Shown one piece after another: positions 18,558 through 27,206 of a stretch of 64,000 nucleotides of DNA. The notes below the pieces were generated by a model that was not told the DNA's origin, searched no databases, and saw only the letters and a list, made by a program, of their open reading frames with translations. This DNA is from Comamonas sp. Y33R10-2 (GTDB taxonomy: Bacteria; Pseudomonadota; Gammaproteobacteria; Burkholderiales; Burkholderiaceae_C), in NCBI RefSeq assembly GCF_019355935.1, contig NZ_CP079925.1, forward strand, positions 806,001-870,000, in the 5' to 3' direction. The number at the start of each line of letters is the position of its first letter. The stretch's first letter is position 1. The position numbers and the translations under genes were made by a program.

Positions 18558-18612
18558 CATTGGGGGAATTCACTTTTATGGCCTATGTGGACTAGGCCTC
18601 TAGGGTCTGTCA

Positions 18613-18632
18613 GTAGTCTTCTCAGACGATGG
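18613..18632. promoter_or_regulatory. Candidate operator upstream of DUF1329 gene
   Basis: GTAGTCTTCTCAGACGATGG contains GTCT-N4-AGAC (18616-18627) followed by GATG, matching the palindrome seen before other steroid transcription units. It is about 123 bp upstream of the DUF1329 start, after the terminator. Confidence 0.5.
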
Positions 18633-18754
18633 GTTTAAGGCTTGGCTCAAGCAGTATGCAACTGCCTGCAAACGGCAAAACACAGGGGCTCGGCGAGGCA
18701 TGTATGTCGTTTGTAGCACCCGTCAAGAAAAACTCTAGAACCTAGGAGACAGAG

Positions 18755-20134
18755 ATGAAATTTGTGACTGCAAAGACTCCACTGGCAGTGGCAGTGGGCT
18801 TGTTAGTGGCAACGTCGGTATGGGCGAAGGTACCGGCTAGCGAGGCAGAGCAACTGGGCAAAGAGCTGACTTGTGTTGGCGCGATCAAAGCCGGCAACAA
18901 GGACGGCACTATTCCAGAATTCACTGGCAAATGGCTTGGCGCTCCTACCGGTGTTGCCCATGTCCAATCCAGTGGCAAGCACCCCGTGGACATCTATGCA
19001 GATGAAAAACCGTTGTTCTCCATCACATCGGAGAACATGGCCAAGTACGCAGACAAGCTGAGCCCCGGCCAAAAGGCGATGCTGCAAAAGTATTCCAAGA
19101 CCTACCGCATCCCAGTGTATGCAGGTCACCGCGATTTCCGCTACCCCGATGACGTCTGCGCCATTGCCAAAAAGAACGCAGTTGAAGCGGAAGTCACCAA
19201 TGGCGGTCTGTCGCGTACCGGCTACATGGGTGCTATCGGTTTCCCGATTCCTAAAAATGGCCTGGAAGTCATCTGGAACAATCTGCTGCCTTTCCGTGCT
19301 TACACAGAGCGCACTTTGCGTGACAGCGCCAACGTGCTCTCCGATGGCTCCGCCACATGGGGTCGCACAGAAAACACCAACTTGGACATGACCAGCGCGC
19401 CAGTCGGCCGTGGCAAGCCCGTGGAAGGTGTCATGGCATACACCATGAACAAGACCTTGGCACCACAGCGTGAAAAGGGTGGCGTGACCAATTCGATTGA
19501 GCCCGTCAACTTCTTCAAGGACAAGCGTCTGGCATGGAACTATGACCCCGGTACACGCCGCGTGCGTCAACTGCCAGAGTACGGTTTCGATCAGCCCATG
19601 GCTGGCACCGGCGGCAAGATGACGATCGACTCCGACCGACTGTTCAATGGTGCTCCTGAGCGCTATGACTGGAAACTGATTGGCAAGCAGGAAATGTTTA
19701 TCCCTGCCAACACTTTGAAGTTGCATCAGCCAACAGTGAAGTACGCCGATTTGCTCAAGCCCAATCACGCCAACCCTGACTTTATGCGCTATGAACTGCG
19801 CCGCGTTTGGGCAGTGGAAGGCACGCTCAAAGAAGGCTATCGCCACCTGTACGGCAAGCGCGTTTTGTTTGTGGACGAAGACACTGGCCAAGCCATTGCT
19901 TCCGATATGTACGACGCCCGTGGTCAGTTGTGGCAGCACGCCATCATCAACACGTACTACTCGTATGACCTGAACGCTTGGCACGCTGGCACTTCGTTCT
20001 ATCACGACATGAACTCCGGCTCGTACATGGCCTACAACTTGTTCCAAGAGCGCCCCATCGGCCCCATCTTGAACAAGGGCGACCTGACACCCAACATGTT
20101 CACGCCTGAAGCTGCCCGTAACGCCGGTAACTAA
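18755..20134 (+). CDS. DUF1329 periplasmic lipid/steroid-handling protein
   Basis: A 459-residue exported protein. Residues 1-24 form a signal peptide ending near VWAKV; the rest is a DUF1329 domain, a LolB-like fold expected to bind hydrophobic ligand in the periplasm. Conserved tracts include RTGYMGAIGFPIPKNG and the C-terminal YYSYDLNAWHAGTSFYHDMN. DUF1329 genes usually sit next to DUF1302 genes and MMPL pumps in clusters degrading lipophilic compounds, as here. It has a strong TAGGAGACAGAG site and the operator-like palindrome upstream. The function is inferred; biochemical data are scarce for the family. Confidence 0.85.
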   Translation: MKFVTAKTPLAVAVGLLVATSVWAKVPASEAEQLGKELTCVGAIKAGNKDGTIPEFTGKWLGAPTGVAHVQSSGKHPVDIYADEKPLFSITSENMAKYADKLSPGQKAMLQKYSKTYRIPVYAGHRDFRYPDDVCAIAKKNAVEAEVTNGGLSRTGYMGAIGFPIPKNGLEVIWNNLLPFRAYTERTLRDSANVLSDGSATWGRTENTNLDMTSAPVGRGKPVEGVMAYTMNKTLAPQREKGGVTNSIEPVNFFKDKRLAWNYDPGTRRVRQLPEYGFDQPMAGTGGKMTIDSDRLFNGAPERYDWKLIGKQEMFIPANTLKLHQPTVKYADLLKPNHANPDFMRYELRRVWAVEGTLKEGYRHLYGKRVLFVDEDTGQAIASDMYDARGQLWQHAIINTYYSYDLNAWHAGTSFYHDMNSGSYMAYNLFQERPIGPILNKGDLTPNMFTPEAARNAGN

Positions 20135-20157
20135 GTTTTATCAACGAGCGACTGACT

Positions 20158-21663
20158 ATGAAAAATAACATGAAGAAACTCACCCCTGTAGCCCTGGCAG
20201 CACTGCTGTCACTGGGTATGGGTGCTGTCCACGCGGGGGAGACGGTTGATCTGGGTGATGGTCTCAAGTTCGACTGGCGTCTGAACATGAGCTATGGCCT
20301 GGGTGTTCGTATGAGCAATCCTTCTCCGGTGATTGCATCTGACGGTAACAACAACTTCAAGAAGGGGGCGTTGACAGCGAACCGACTTGGCGCTGTGTGG
20401 GAAAGCCGTTTGTCCAAGGGTGACAGTGGTTTTGTGCTGAATGCCAGTACTTTCTATGACGATGTCTACCATGGCAGAAATGACAACAAGGGTCCCATCA
20501 GCACGCCTGGTCCTGTGAATGAGTTCACTTCGGCTGCCAAGCGTTATGGTGGCGGTTATTCCCGCCTGCTGGACACCTATGCCTACACCAGCTTCAACAT
20601 GGGCGAGACCCGCGCCACCGTGCGTCTGGGTAAGCAGGTGGTGAACTGGGGCGAGTCCATGTACTTCGCCAACATTGCTGGTGCCCAGGGCCCCAGCGAT
20701 GCAGCTAAGGCGGCTTCTCCTGGTGCAGAAATAAAGGAAATTTTGCTGCCTGAAGACCAGATTTCCGCATCTCTGGAAGTTAGCCCTAACCTGTCGCTGC
20801 TGGCGCACTATCAGTTTGGTTTCCATGAGACCTTGTTGCCTGCAGTGGGCATGTACACCAGCACCGCCAACGTAGTGGGCCCAGGCACAAGCTGCGCTGC
20901 AGCGCTGCCTGGTGGCTATTGCCCTCCCGCCTATGCGTACAAGGGTGATATTCGTCCTAGCAACTCCGGTCAGTTTGGTATCGGTGGTCGCTATCGCGTG
21001 ACGCAAGAGACGGAAGTGGGTCTGTATTTCCTGAATTACAACGACCGCTCGCCAAGCGTGATCATGGGTGCTGATGGCTACCGCATCAAGTATTTTGATG
21101 ACATCAAGATGCTGGCGTCCACCGTGAGCACCACCTTTGGCAAGTTCTCTGCCTTTGGTGAAGTCAGCTACCGCGACGGCACGCCTGTGTCGAACAACGC
21201 CGGTGTTGTTCGCGCCAAAGTCGTTCAAGGTAACGTGGGTGGTATCTTGAATATCGGCCGCACCGCTTTCGCCCATGACGTGAGTCTGGCCGCTGAAATC
21301 TCGGGCGCTCGTGTCATGAGCGTTGAGCAAGGCAACATTGATGCGCTGACCAACAAGACGCGCAACTCTTTGGTGGCTGGCGCAACGCTGACCTTGGGCT
21401 ACCCCGGTATTTTTGAAGGCTGGGATTTGAACGTGCCCTTTAGCTACAACACCCAGATCAGCGGTCGCTCGACCGTGGGCACTTTTGGTGGTGGTCAGGG
21501 TGACAGTCGCGTGAGCGTTGGTGCAACCTTTGTTCGCAAGAGCAATCTGTCGATTAACGTCGCCTACATCAACTATCTGGGCAATCCTTCGGTCGATGGC
21601 CTGCGCTATCACCCCATGACAGACCGTGACCAGTTGTCAGTCACAGCCAAGTACTCGTTCTAA
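20158..21663 (+). CDS. DUF1302 outer-membrane beta-barrel protein
   Basis: A 501-residue exported protein. It has a signal peptide (about 1-26, ending AVHAGE) and then alternating amphipathic strands typical of an outer-membrane barrel. The final residues SVTAKYSF end in Phe, the BAM-recognition signature. The DUF1302 family is a predicted channel for hydrophobic substrates. It is 23 bp downstream of the DUF1329 gene and followed by a terminator, so the two form one unit. The most likely role is steroid uptake across the outer membrane. Confidence 0.85.
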   Translation: MKNNMKKLTPVALAALLSLGMGAVHAGETVDLGDGLKFDWRLNMSYGLGVRMSNPSPVIASDGNNNFKKGALTANRLGAVWESRLSKGDSGFVLNASTFYDDVYHGRNDNKGPISTPGPVNEFTSAAKRYGGGYSRLLDTYAYTSFNMGETRATVRLGKQVVNWGESMYFANIAGAQGPSDAAKAASPGAEIKEILLPEDQISASLEVSPNLSLLAHYQFGFHETLLPAVGMYTSTANVVGPGTSCAAALPGGYCPPAYAYKGDIRPSNSGQFGIGGRYRVTQETEVGLYFLNYNDRSPSVIMGADGYRIKYFDDIKMLASTVSTTFGKFSAFGEVSYRDGTPVSNNAGVVRAKVVQGNVGGILNIGRTAFAHDVSLAAEISGARVMSVEQGNIDALTNKTRNSLVAGATLTLGYPGIFEGWDLNVPFSYNTQISGRSTVGTFGGGQGDSRVSVGATFVRKSNLSINVAYINYLGNPSVDGLRYHPMTDRDQLSVTAKYSF

Positions 21664-21685
21664 GTACTGCGACGACTCAACCTCA

Positions 21686-21711
21686 CAAAAGCCCGGCTCT
21701 CCGGGCTTTTG
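21686..21711. terminator. Terminator after DUF1302 gene
   Basis: Perfect stem CAAAAGCCCGG, loop CTCT, CCGGGCTTTTG, starting 22 bp after the stop codon. Confidence 0.85.
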
Positions 21712-21743
21712 TGTTTGCCCGTTGATGTAAGGAGATGCAAGTG

Positions 21744-22838
21744 ATGATGGAAAAAATGGCCATTCCTTGTTGGGCGATTGCTCTGAGTTTTTTGAGCTCG
21801 ACGGCATCGGCTCAGAACATGTTCGATGCTTTGCCACCCTTGCCAAGAATCGCTCCTATGATGCCGCCGACAGTGCTGCATGGTGAGACGCAGGGTGAGA
21901 TTCGTTTCAAGTCCAGCAGCCCCTATGACTTGGATGTGCTGCTCAATCAGCCCGCCAAGGCCGAGGTGACCATGGGCATGGGCAAGCTATTTTTGCCCAA
22001 GGGAGCCAGTGAGAAAAGGCGGGTGCCAGCCATGGTGGTGCTACCCGGCAGCGCTGGCGCCATCCCTGGGCGCGAGAATGAAACGGCTCAGATGCTGGCG
22101 GACAACGGCATTGCCGCACTGCTGGTGGATAACTTCAAGCCGCGCGGCATCAGCGAAGAGATGCCTTATGCGCTCAAGATCATGGGAACTTCAGAGTTTG
22201 ATGCCGTGGCCGATGCTTATGCGGCGCTCAAAACTTTGAACAAGCACCCGGCCATTGATGGCTGGCGTATTGGGGTGATGGGGTTTTCTAAAGGTGGGAT
22301 TGCTGCGCGCATGAGCATGGATGCCCGCATTCGCGACAAGCTGGCACCTTTTATTCAACCTTTTGCCATGCATGTGGACTTTTACGGCCCTTGCTACGCG
22401 CTGCTGCAGTCGCAAAAAACGACGGGTTCGCCACTTCTGAGCTTTCGAGCGGGTGAGGACGCATCGAATGACTTAGTGGCATGCGCACAGCAAGAAACTA
22501 TCTTGCGTAAAGCCGGCTCTGATGTGAGTGCGGTGGTCTATGCCAAGGCGGGTCATGATTGGGAAAGTAATCAACCGCGTGAGATGACGAATCGCCCCTA
22601 TTTGGCGGGATGCACGATTGAATTCAATGACAAGGACTTTCCGGTCTTGAACGGCCAGCAACTGATTCCTGCCGGTGCCAAGCCTGATCGCCAGACGCGA
22701 TATCAAATTCGTGTGCAAAGCGGCAAGGCGCTGGGCGACTGCATCAAGGTAGGCTATATCGCTGGTCGTGATGAGTCAGCACGCAGTCTGGGTGGTAAGC
22801 AGCTGCTGCAGTTTCTCAAGACGAAGTTTGAGATGTAG
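21744..22838 (+). CDS. Secreted dienelactone-hydrolase-family protein
   Basis: An alpha/beta hydrolase of about 364 residues with a signal peptide (MAIPCWAIALSFLSSTASAQ region). The nucleophile elbow is GFSKGG, and the late GHDWES segment supplies His; the general shape is that of dienelactone hydrolase. Because it is exported, it may act on steroid esters or conjugates in the periplasm, but the substrate cannot be read from sequence. I choose the ATG at 21744 because the TAAGGAG site is too close to the ATG at 21735. Terminators flank it on both sides. Confidence 0.78.
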   Translation: MMEKMAIPCWAIALSFLSSTASAQNMFDALPPLPRIAPMMPPTVLHGETQGEIRFKSSSPYDLDVLLNQPAKAEVTMGMGKLFLPKGASEKRRVPAMVVLPGSAGAIPGRENETAQMLADNGIAALLVDNFKPRGISEEMPYALKIMGTSEFDAVADAYAALKTLNKHPAIDGWRIGVMGFSKGGIAARMSMDARIRDKLAPFIQPFAMHVDFYGPCYALLQSQKTTGSPLLSFRAGEDASNDLVACAQQETILRKAGSDVSAVVYAKAGHDWESNQPREMTNRPYLAGCTIEFNDKDFPVLNGQQLIPAGAKPDRQTRYQIRVQSGKALGDCIKVGYIAGRDESARSLGGKQLLQFLKTKFEM

Positions 22839-22869
22839 CGTTTTATGAACTTTGAAAAGCTTTGAAAAG

Positions 22870-22894
22870 GCCAGCTTTTAAGCTGGCTTTTTTT
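22870..22894 (+). terminator. Terminator after dienelactone-hydrolase-like gene
   Basis: GCCAGCTT / AAGCTGGC stem with a 2-nt centre extended by T-run, 32 bp after the stop. Confidence 0.75.
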
Positions 22895-22975
22895 ATGCCA
22901 AATAGGCCTCAGGTGCAAACTCAATAAGCACAAGAAGCTATGCTTTTGATAGTTTGGTTGGGATTGGCAGACATG

Positions 22976-23003
22976 AAAAAAGCCGCACAGCGAACTATGC
23001 GGC
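22976..23003 (-). terminator. Terminator for the leftward YCF48-RND-SnoaL operon
   Basis: Read on the minus strand, GCCGCA and TGCGGC pair around a 10-nt loop and are followed by six T residues; it lies about 20 bp after the SnoaL-like stop. Confidence 0.75.
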
Positions 23004-23023
23004 CTGACTACTGACGGGAATCT

Positions 23024-23488
23024 TCAGGGCTTTGTTGCGGGTTGCAGCACTGAGCGATCGCCAATCTCCAGCAGCATCGTCATGCTGCGCTTTTGAATGC
23101 GCCAGCCTTGAGGCATTTGCAGCCATTCGTCTTCATAAAAGCCAATGGCGTCGTAGCGCAGATGAGCACGCTCCCCCAGGCCTTGATGCACTGCACGTAC
23201 TTGAATCTTGCTACGCGGGCGGGCTGGTTTGCTGGCATCGACTTCCAGATTGCCCAGCAGGTGCTGAGTGGGGCCGCAGCCATCGAGGTGCGTGCTGATC
23301 ATGCGGCTTACCTTGGCCACACCTTCGCAGGTGTAGCTGCCGCCATAAATCGTGGTGCAGTCAGGCGTGAAAACCTGCTGCAGCAAGTCCCAGTTGCGTG
23401 TGTCGCATGCCGTGGCATAGCGAGTCAGGGTCTGGGCCAGAGCATGTTCGAGAAGAACCTGCTCCAGGGTGCTTGCTGCAGCGTTCAT
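23024..23488 (-). CDS. SnoaL-like (NTF2-fold) protein
   Basis: A 154-residue cone-shaped NTF2-superfamily protein. LTRYATACDTRNWDLLQQVF near 20-39, the usual helix-turn with Asp, is followed by TIYGGSYTCEG, THLDGCGPTQHLLGN and a twisted sheet to GWRIQKRSMTM. The superfamily contains polyketide cyclases, dehydratases and ketosteroid isomerase, so a steroid isomerase or dehydratase role is possible; the catalytic pair of the classical isomerase is not confidently identifiable. Its ATG overlaps the stop of the RND gene by one base (TGATG), so it is translationally coupled. Confidence 0.78.
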   Translation of the reverse strand: MNAAASTLEQVLLEHALAQTLTRYATACDTRNWDLLQQVFTPDCTTIYGGSYTCEGVAKVSRMISTHLDGCGPTQHLLGNLEVDASKPARPRSKIQVRAVHQGLGERAHLRYDAIGFYEDEWLQMPQGWRIQKRSMTMLLEIGDRSVLQPATKP

Positions 23489-25992
23489 CACACTTTGGCG
23501 TTCACGGACGACTGAGGCTCAGGCTTGAGCACTCCACCCGCATGGCTGATGCCACCGGTGCTGCTCGTGCCTGCGCTGCTGCTACCAGCGGCGGCCTTGC
23601 TGCCTTGCTGCTTTTGCAGGCGCTTGGCACGGGCCTTGGCTTCAGCTGGGCCGACATTGAGCCAAGCGGCCATGGCGGGCAGCAGGAAGATGGCGCCCAG
23701 CATGTTCACCAAGAACATAAAGGCCAGCAAGATGCCCATGTCAGCCTGGAACTTCAGCGCCGAGAAGGCCCATGTTCCCACGCCAATTGACATGGTCAGT
23801 GCCGTGAAGATTGCGGCGTTACCGCGTTGGCGCATGGCTTCATAGAAGGCCTCGCGCAGCGAGATGTCGCGCTCGCGCAGCTCGTGCTGCATGCTCTCGA
23901 ACAAGTAGATGCCGTAGTCCACGCCAACGCCCACACCCAGTGCCACCACGGGCAGCGTAGGCACCTTCAGGCCAATGCCCAGCATGGCCATCAAGGCGTT
24001 GCAGAGAATGGACACGATGGCCAAAGGCACGACGATGCACAGCACGGCGCGCCAGCTGCGGAAAGTCAGCCAGCACAGCAGCGTGATGGCGCCGAAGATG
24101 GAGCCCAGCATCTGCACTTCAGCGTGCTCAACCGCTTCATTGGTCGCTACAGCCACACCAGCGTTGCCGCCGGCCAGCAGGAACTTGACGTTAGGTGTCT
24201 TGTCGGCCGCGATGAAGTCTCGCACTTCGTTGACCACATGGGTCAGCGTCGCGCCTTCGTGGTTCTTCAGGAAGACTTGCAGGTTGATGACCTTGCAGCC
24301 TTCGGTGTTCAGACCCAGGTCAGGCGACAGAGCCTTGGCGCCGGAGCGCAACGATGCTTCAGTGCGTTGCAAAGCCGCCCAGCGGGGATTGCCTTCGTTG
24401 TTGCCGGATGCTGCAATTTTGGCCAGACCGGAGACGGTGGAGACCGATTGCACGCCATCCACACGGCGCATGCGGGCGTCAAAACGCTCGACGGCATTCA
24501 TCACCTGCCAGTTCAGACATCCTTCTTCGAGGTCGGATGTTTCCACGAAGACGGACAGCACATCCATACCAATGGAGTAGTTACTGATGATGTTGTCGTT
24601 GTCGAGGTTGTAGCGGGACTCGGCACGCAGCTCAGGAGCGCCCGTACCCACGTCTCCGGTCAATAGATGGCGAGACTCATAAGTACCCACAGCCAGCAGT
24701 ACCATGGATACCGCCAGTGTCACCAAAGCGGGTTTCGATTCAGCCAGCGCAGACAGCTTCCACCAGATGGGGTTGCGGCCGTTGGATGTCGAAGAGGGCG
24801 CTTGCATGGCCTTCTTTTCCAAGCGCAGATTGGCCAGCACCGCAGGCAAAAACACCTTGTTGGTGATGATCATCAGCAACACGCCCATACAGGCCGTCAG
24901 GCCCAGCTCATGCACGATGGGGATGTCGATAACCATGATGACCATAAAGCCCAAGGCGTTGGTCAGCAGCGCCAGTGCACCGGGAATGGCGAGCTTGCGA
25001 ATCGCGTTCTCAGCGGCGAGCTTGGCGCTCAGGCCGGCGCGCACATCATGCTTCCATGCGCCTGTCATCTGCACAGCGTGCGAGACGCCGATGGAGAAGA
25101 TCAGGAAGGGCACCAAAATCGACATGGGGTCGATGCCGTAACCAATCAGCGGCAAGATGCCCAGCAGCCAGATCACCGGCAGCAAGGCCACAGCCAGGCC
25201 CACCACAGTGAGGTTGGTGGACTTGGTGTACATGCGCAGCATGATGGTGGTGATCACGAACGCGATGGCGAAGAACGTCATCACCGTGCTCAAGCCGTCC
25301 ATAACATCACCCAGCACCTTGGAAAAACCAATGATGTGGATGGAGATGTCCTTGCTTTCAAACTTGCTGCGAATCTCTTCCAGTCGCTGTGCGACTTCGT
25401 GGTAGTCCAGCTTCTCGCCAGTTTTTGGGTCTACTTCCAGCAAGTCAGCGCGCACCATGGCGCTCTTCAAATCGTTGCTGACCAGCGAGCCAATCTGGCC
25501 GGACTTGGCCACGTTGGAGCGCACCTTGGCCAGGCCCTCTTCGTTGGCTTCAAAGCGCGATGGAATCAGCACCTCGCCCACGTAGCCTACTTCGGTGATT
25601 TCGATGTACTTCACGTTCGGGGTGTACAGCGAATACACCTGACCGCGGTTCACACCGGGGGTGAAGAACACTTCGTCCGTTACGCCGCGCAGCGTATCCA
25701 GAAATTCTTTGTTGTAGATGTCGCCTTGCTGGCCCTTCCACTCCACGCTCACCAAAATGCGGTTGGCGCCCGAGAAGGTGCTGGCATGCTTGAGGAAAGC
25801 CGTCATGTAGTCATGACGCATGGGGATCAGCTTGTTAAAGCCGGGGTCCAGATGAGTGCGCGTGGCAGAAATGGCCAGTAGCACGGTGGCAATCAGCGTC
25901 AGCACGACGATGGATTTGCTCCATGAAATCAGCCAGCGCGCAGTCGCTGCAATCATCCGGTCCAAGCCGCTGGTGGGTTCACTCAAAGTCAT
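23488..25992 (-). CDS. MMPL/RND-family transporter
   Basis: An 834-residue inner-membrane protein of the RND superfamily (MMPL/hydrophobe exporter branch). It has a first membrane helix near 25-45, a large periplasmic loop, a cluster of helices near 225-400, then a second loop and cluster near 630-800 with VALGVGVGVDYGIYLFES. The tail after about residue 790 is a low-complexity Ala/Ser/Gly stretch. It overlaps the upstream YCF48 gene by 4 bp (ATGA) and has AAGGAGCGAAACA before the ATG. Such pumps accompany DUF1329/DUF1302 genes; direction of transport is unknown. Confidence 0.88.
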   Translation of the reverse strand: MTLSEPTSGLDRMIAATARWLISWSKSIVVLTLIATVLLAISATRTHLDPGFNKLIPMRHDYMTAFLKHASTFSGANRILVSVEWKGQQGDIYNKEFLDTLRGVTDEVFFTPGVNRGQVYSLYTPNVKYIEITEVGYVGEVLIPSRFEANEEGLAKVRSNVAKSGQIGSLVSNDLKSAMVRADLLEVDPKTGEKLDYHEVAQRLEEIRSKFESKDISIHIIGFSKVLGDVMDGLSTVMTFFAIAFVITTIMLRMYTKSTNLTVVGLAVALLPVIWLLGILPLIGYGIDPMSILVPFLIFSIGVSHAVQMTGAWKHDVRAGLSAKLAAENAIRKLAIPGALALLTNALGFMVIMVIDIPIVHELGLTACMGVLLMIITNKVFLPAVLANLRLEKKAMQAPSSTSNGRNPIWWKLSALAESKPALVTLAVSMVLLAVGTYESRHLLTGDVGTGAPELRAESRYNLDNDNIISNYSIGMDVLSVFVETSDLEEGCLNWQVMNAVERFDARMRRVDGVQSVSTVSGLAKIAASGNNEGNPRWAALQRTEASLRSGAKALSPDLGLNTEGCKVINLQVFLKNHEGATLTHVVNEVRDFIAADKTPNVKFLLAGGNAGVAVATNEAVEHAEVQMLGSIFGAITLLCWLTFRSWRAVLCIVVPLAIVSILCNALMAMLGIGLKVPTLPVVALGVGVGVDYGIYLFESMQHELRERDISLREAFYEAMRQRGNAAIFTALTMSIGVGTWAFSALKFQADMGILLAFMFLVNMLGAIFLLPAMAAWLNVGPAEAKARAKRLQKQQGSKAAAGSSSAGTSSTGGISHAGGVLKPEPQSSVNAKV

Positions 25993-26993
25993 TGTTTCGC
26001 TCCTTGGTCAGCCGGTGCGGCGGCCTTGGCCTGAGGTGGGGGAAAGGGTTGCAGGCCCGCGTCGCTGGAGATCCAGCCGCTGTCTGGGCCGGTCAAAGTG
26101 ATGTCGGTCAGGTTGGCGCGGCCCTTGGCGCGCTGCAGCGTGAAGTTCTTGCCTCCGTCTTTGCTCAGGCCCAGCATGCTGCCTTGGCCGACGAGAACAA
26201 TGGTTCCGTCTTTTTCCTGGGCATGGCCGAAGAAAGAGACGGGGGCCGGAATCGTCGATTTGATCCACTGCTCGCCAGCAGCCGCCTGCACAAAAGCGTT
26301 ACCACGCATGCCGTAGATCAGCCAGCCGCCTTCGCGGGTGGACATGGCGTTGTAGAACGAGCCGTTGTAGAACTCGGGCTCAACTTGCCACGTCTGGCCA
26401 GAGTCAGTTGATTTGATAACCAGACCGCGCTCGCCAACGATCAGCCAGTTCTTGCCGTCTTCAGAGCTGGCAATGCGGTTCATGTGCTTGTCTTCAACTT
26501 CAGCGGGCAGCGTCAGTGGGCCCCAAGTCTGGCCGTTGTCTTTAGACGTGATGGCGCGGCCAAAGGCGCCGACGCTTACCCAGTCACCCGAAGGCAGGCG
26601 CGCAATCGACATCAGCGGCTCGCCGTTTTCTTTGGAGAAAGCGACTTCCTCCCAAGTGCTGCCTGCATCTTTGGTGCGCAGCATCCAGCCTTCGTGGCCT
26701 ACGGCAAAGCCCGTCTTTTTATCTGGTGCAAAAGCGATGCTGACGAGCAAGGCCTGACGGTCTTGGCTCAGCTTGGCATGCGTCCAGCTTGCACCCTTGT
26801 CGTCAGAGAAAAGGATCTCACCCAATGCGCCTGCAGCCAGCAATCTGCCGCCGGCCTGAGTAATGGTGTTGAAGTGGCTGCGCTCAATGCCGATGGTGGT
26901 CGGGGTCAGTGGGGGCGGGGTGCGAGGTGCAAAGGCGAGCGCTGAGGCAAATGCCACCAAGGCTGCTGCACCGATACCGACGGCTGTTTTCAC
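25989..26993 (-). CDS. YCF48-type beta-propeller, exported
   Basis: A protein of about 334 residues with an N-terminal signal or anchor helix (GIGAAALVAFASALAFA) followed by a propeller built from Asp-box repeats: SDDKGASW, TKDAGSTW, SKDNGQTW, STDSGQTW and SKDGGKNF can be counted. This is the photosystem II stability factor (YCF48)-like family, often encoded beside MMPL pumps. I set the start at GTG 26993 because AAGGAGACAAC precedes it; the ATG 36 bp upstream lacks a site and would spoil the signal peptide. First gene of a coupled three-gene operon, probably a periplasmic partner of the pump. Confidence 0.83.
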   Translation of the reverse strand: MKTAVGIGAAALVAFASALAFAPRTPPPLTPTTIGIERSHFNTITQAGGRLLAAGALGEILFSDDKGASWTHAKLSQDRQALLVSIAFAPDKKTGFAVGHEGWMLRTKDAGSTWEEVAFSKENGEPLMSIARLPSGDWVSVGAFGRAITSKDNGQTWGPLTLPAEVEDKHMNRIASSEDGKNWLIVGERGLVIKSTDSGQTWQVEPEFYNGSFYNAMSTREGGWLIYGMRGNAFVQAAAGEQWIKSTIPAPVSFFGHAQEKDGTIVLVGQGSMLGLSKDGGKNFTLQRAKGRANLTDITLTGPDSGWISSDAGLQPFPPPQAKAAAPADQGAKQ

Positions 26994-27076
26994 GTTGTCT
27001 CCTTGTAGATGCGATACACGCTCGTGCATGTATTCCGAACATAGGAGGCAGGTTCTTGATTTGAGTGCTTTGCAAC

Positions 27077-27094
27077 ATCGTCCGAATGGACGTT
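27077..27094. promoter_or_regulatory. Candidate operator 1 of the YCF48/aldolase divergent region
   Basis: ATCGTCCGAATGGACGTT with perfect arms CGTCC (27079-27083) and GGACG (27088-27092). It lies about 84 bp upstream of the YCF48-gene start and is nearly identical in form to the site at 5568. Confidence 0.55.
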
Positions 27095-27131
27095 TGGACA
27101 GAGAATTAGGGGTATGTACGGGTTCGGTTTT

Positions 27132-27150
27132 TTAGTCTCTACAGACGATT
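27132..27150. promoter_or_regulatory. Candidate operator 2 of the YCF48/aldolase divergent region
   Basis: TTAGTCTCTACAGACGATT holds GTCT-N4-AGAC (27135-27146) followed by GAT. Its centre is 55 bp from operator 1 and it lies 57 bp upstream of the Ltp-type aldolase start, so each divergent unit could have its own site. Confidence 0.55.
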
Positions 27151-27206
27151 GATTTGCCCCGCTTCATTTACACAATGAATGCACACTTTCTTGGTAAGGG
27201 AGACAT

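Noticed and set aside
23024..23488. Calling the SnoaL-like gene ketosteroid isomerase
   Set aside because: The fold is shared, but the Tyr/Asp/Asp catalytic set of the classical Comamonas isomerase cannot be placed.
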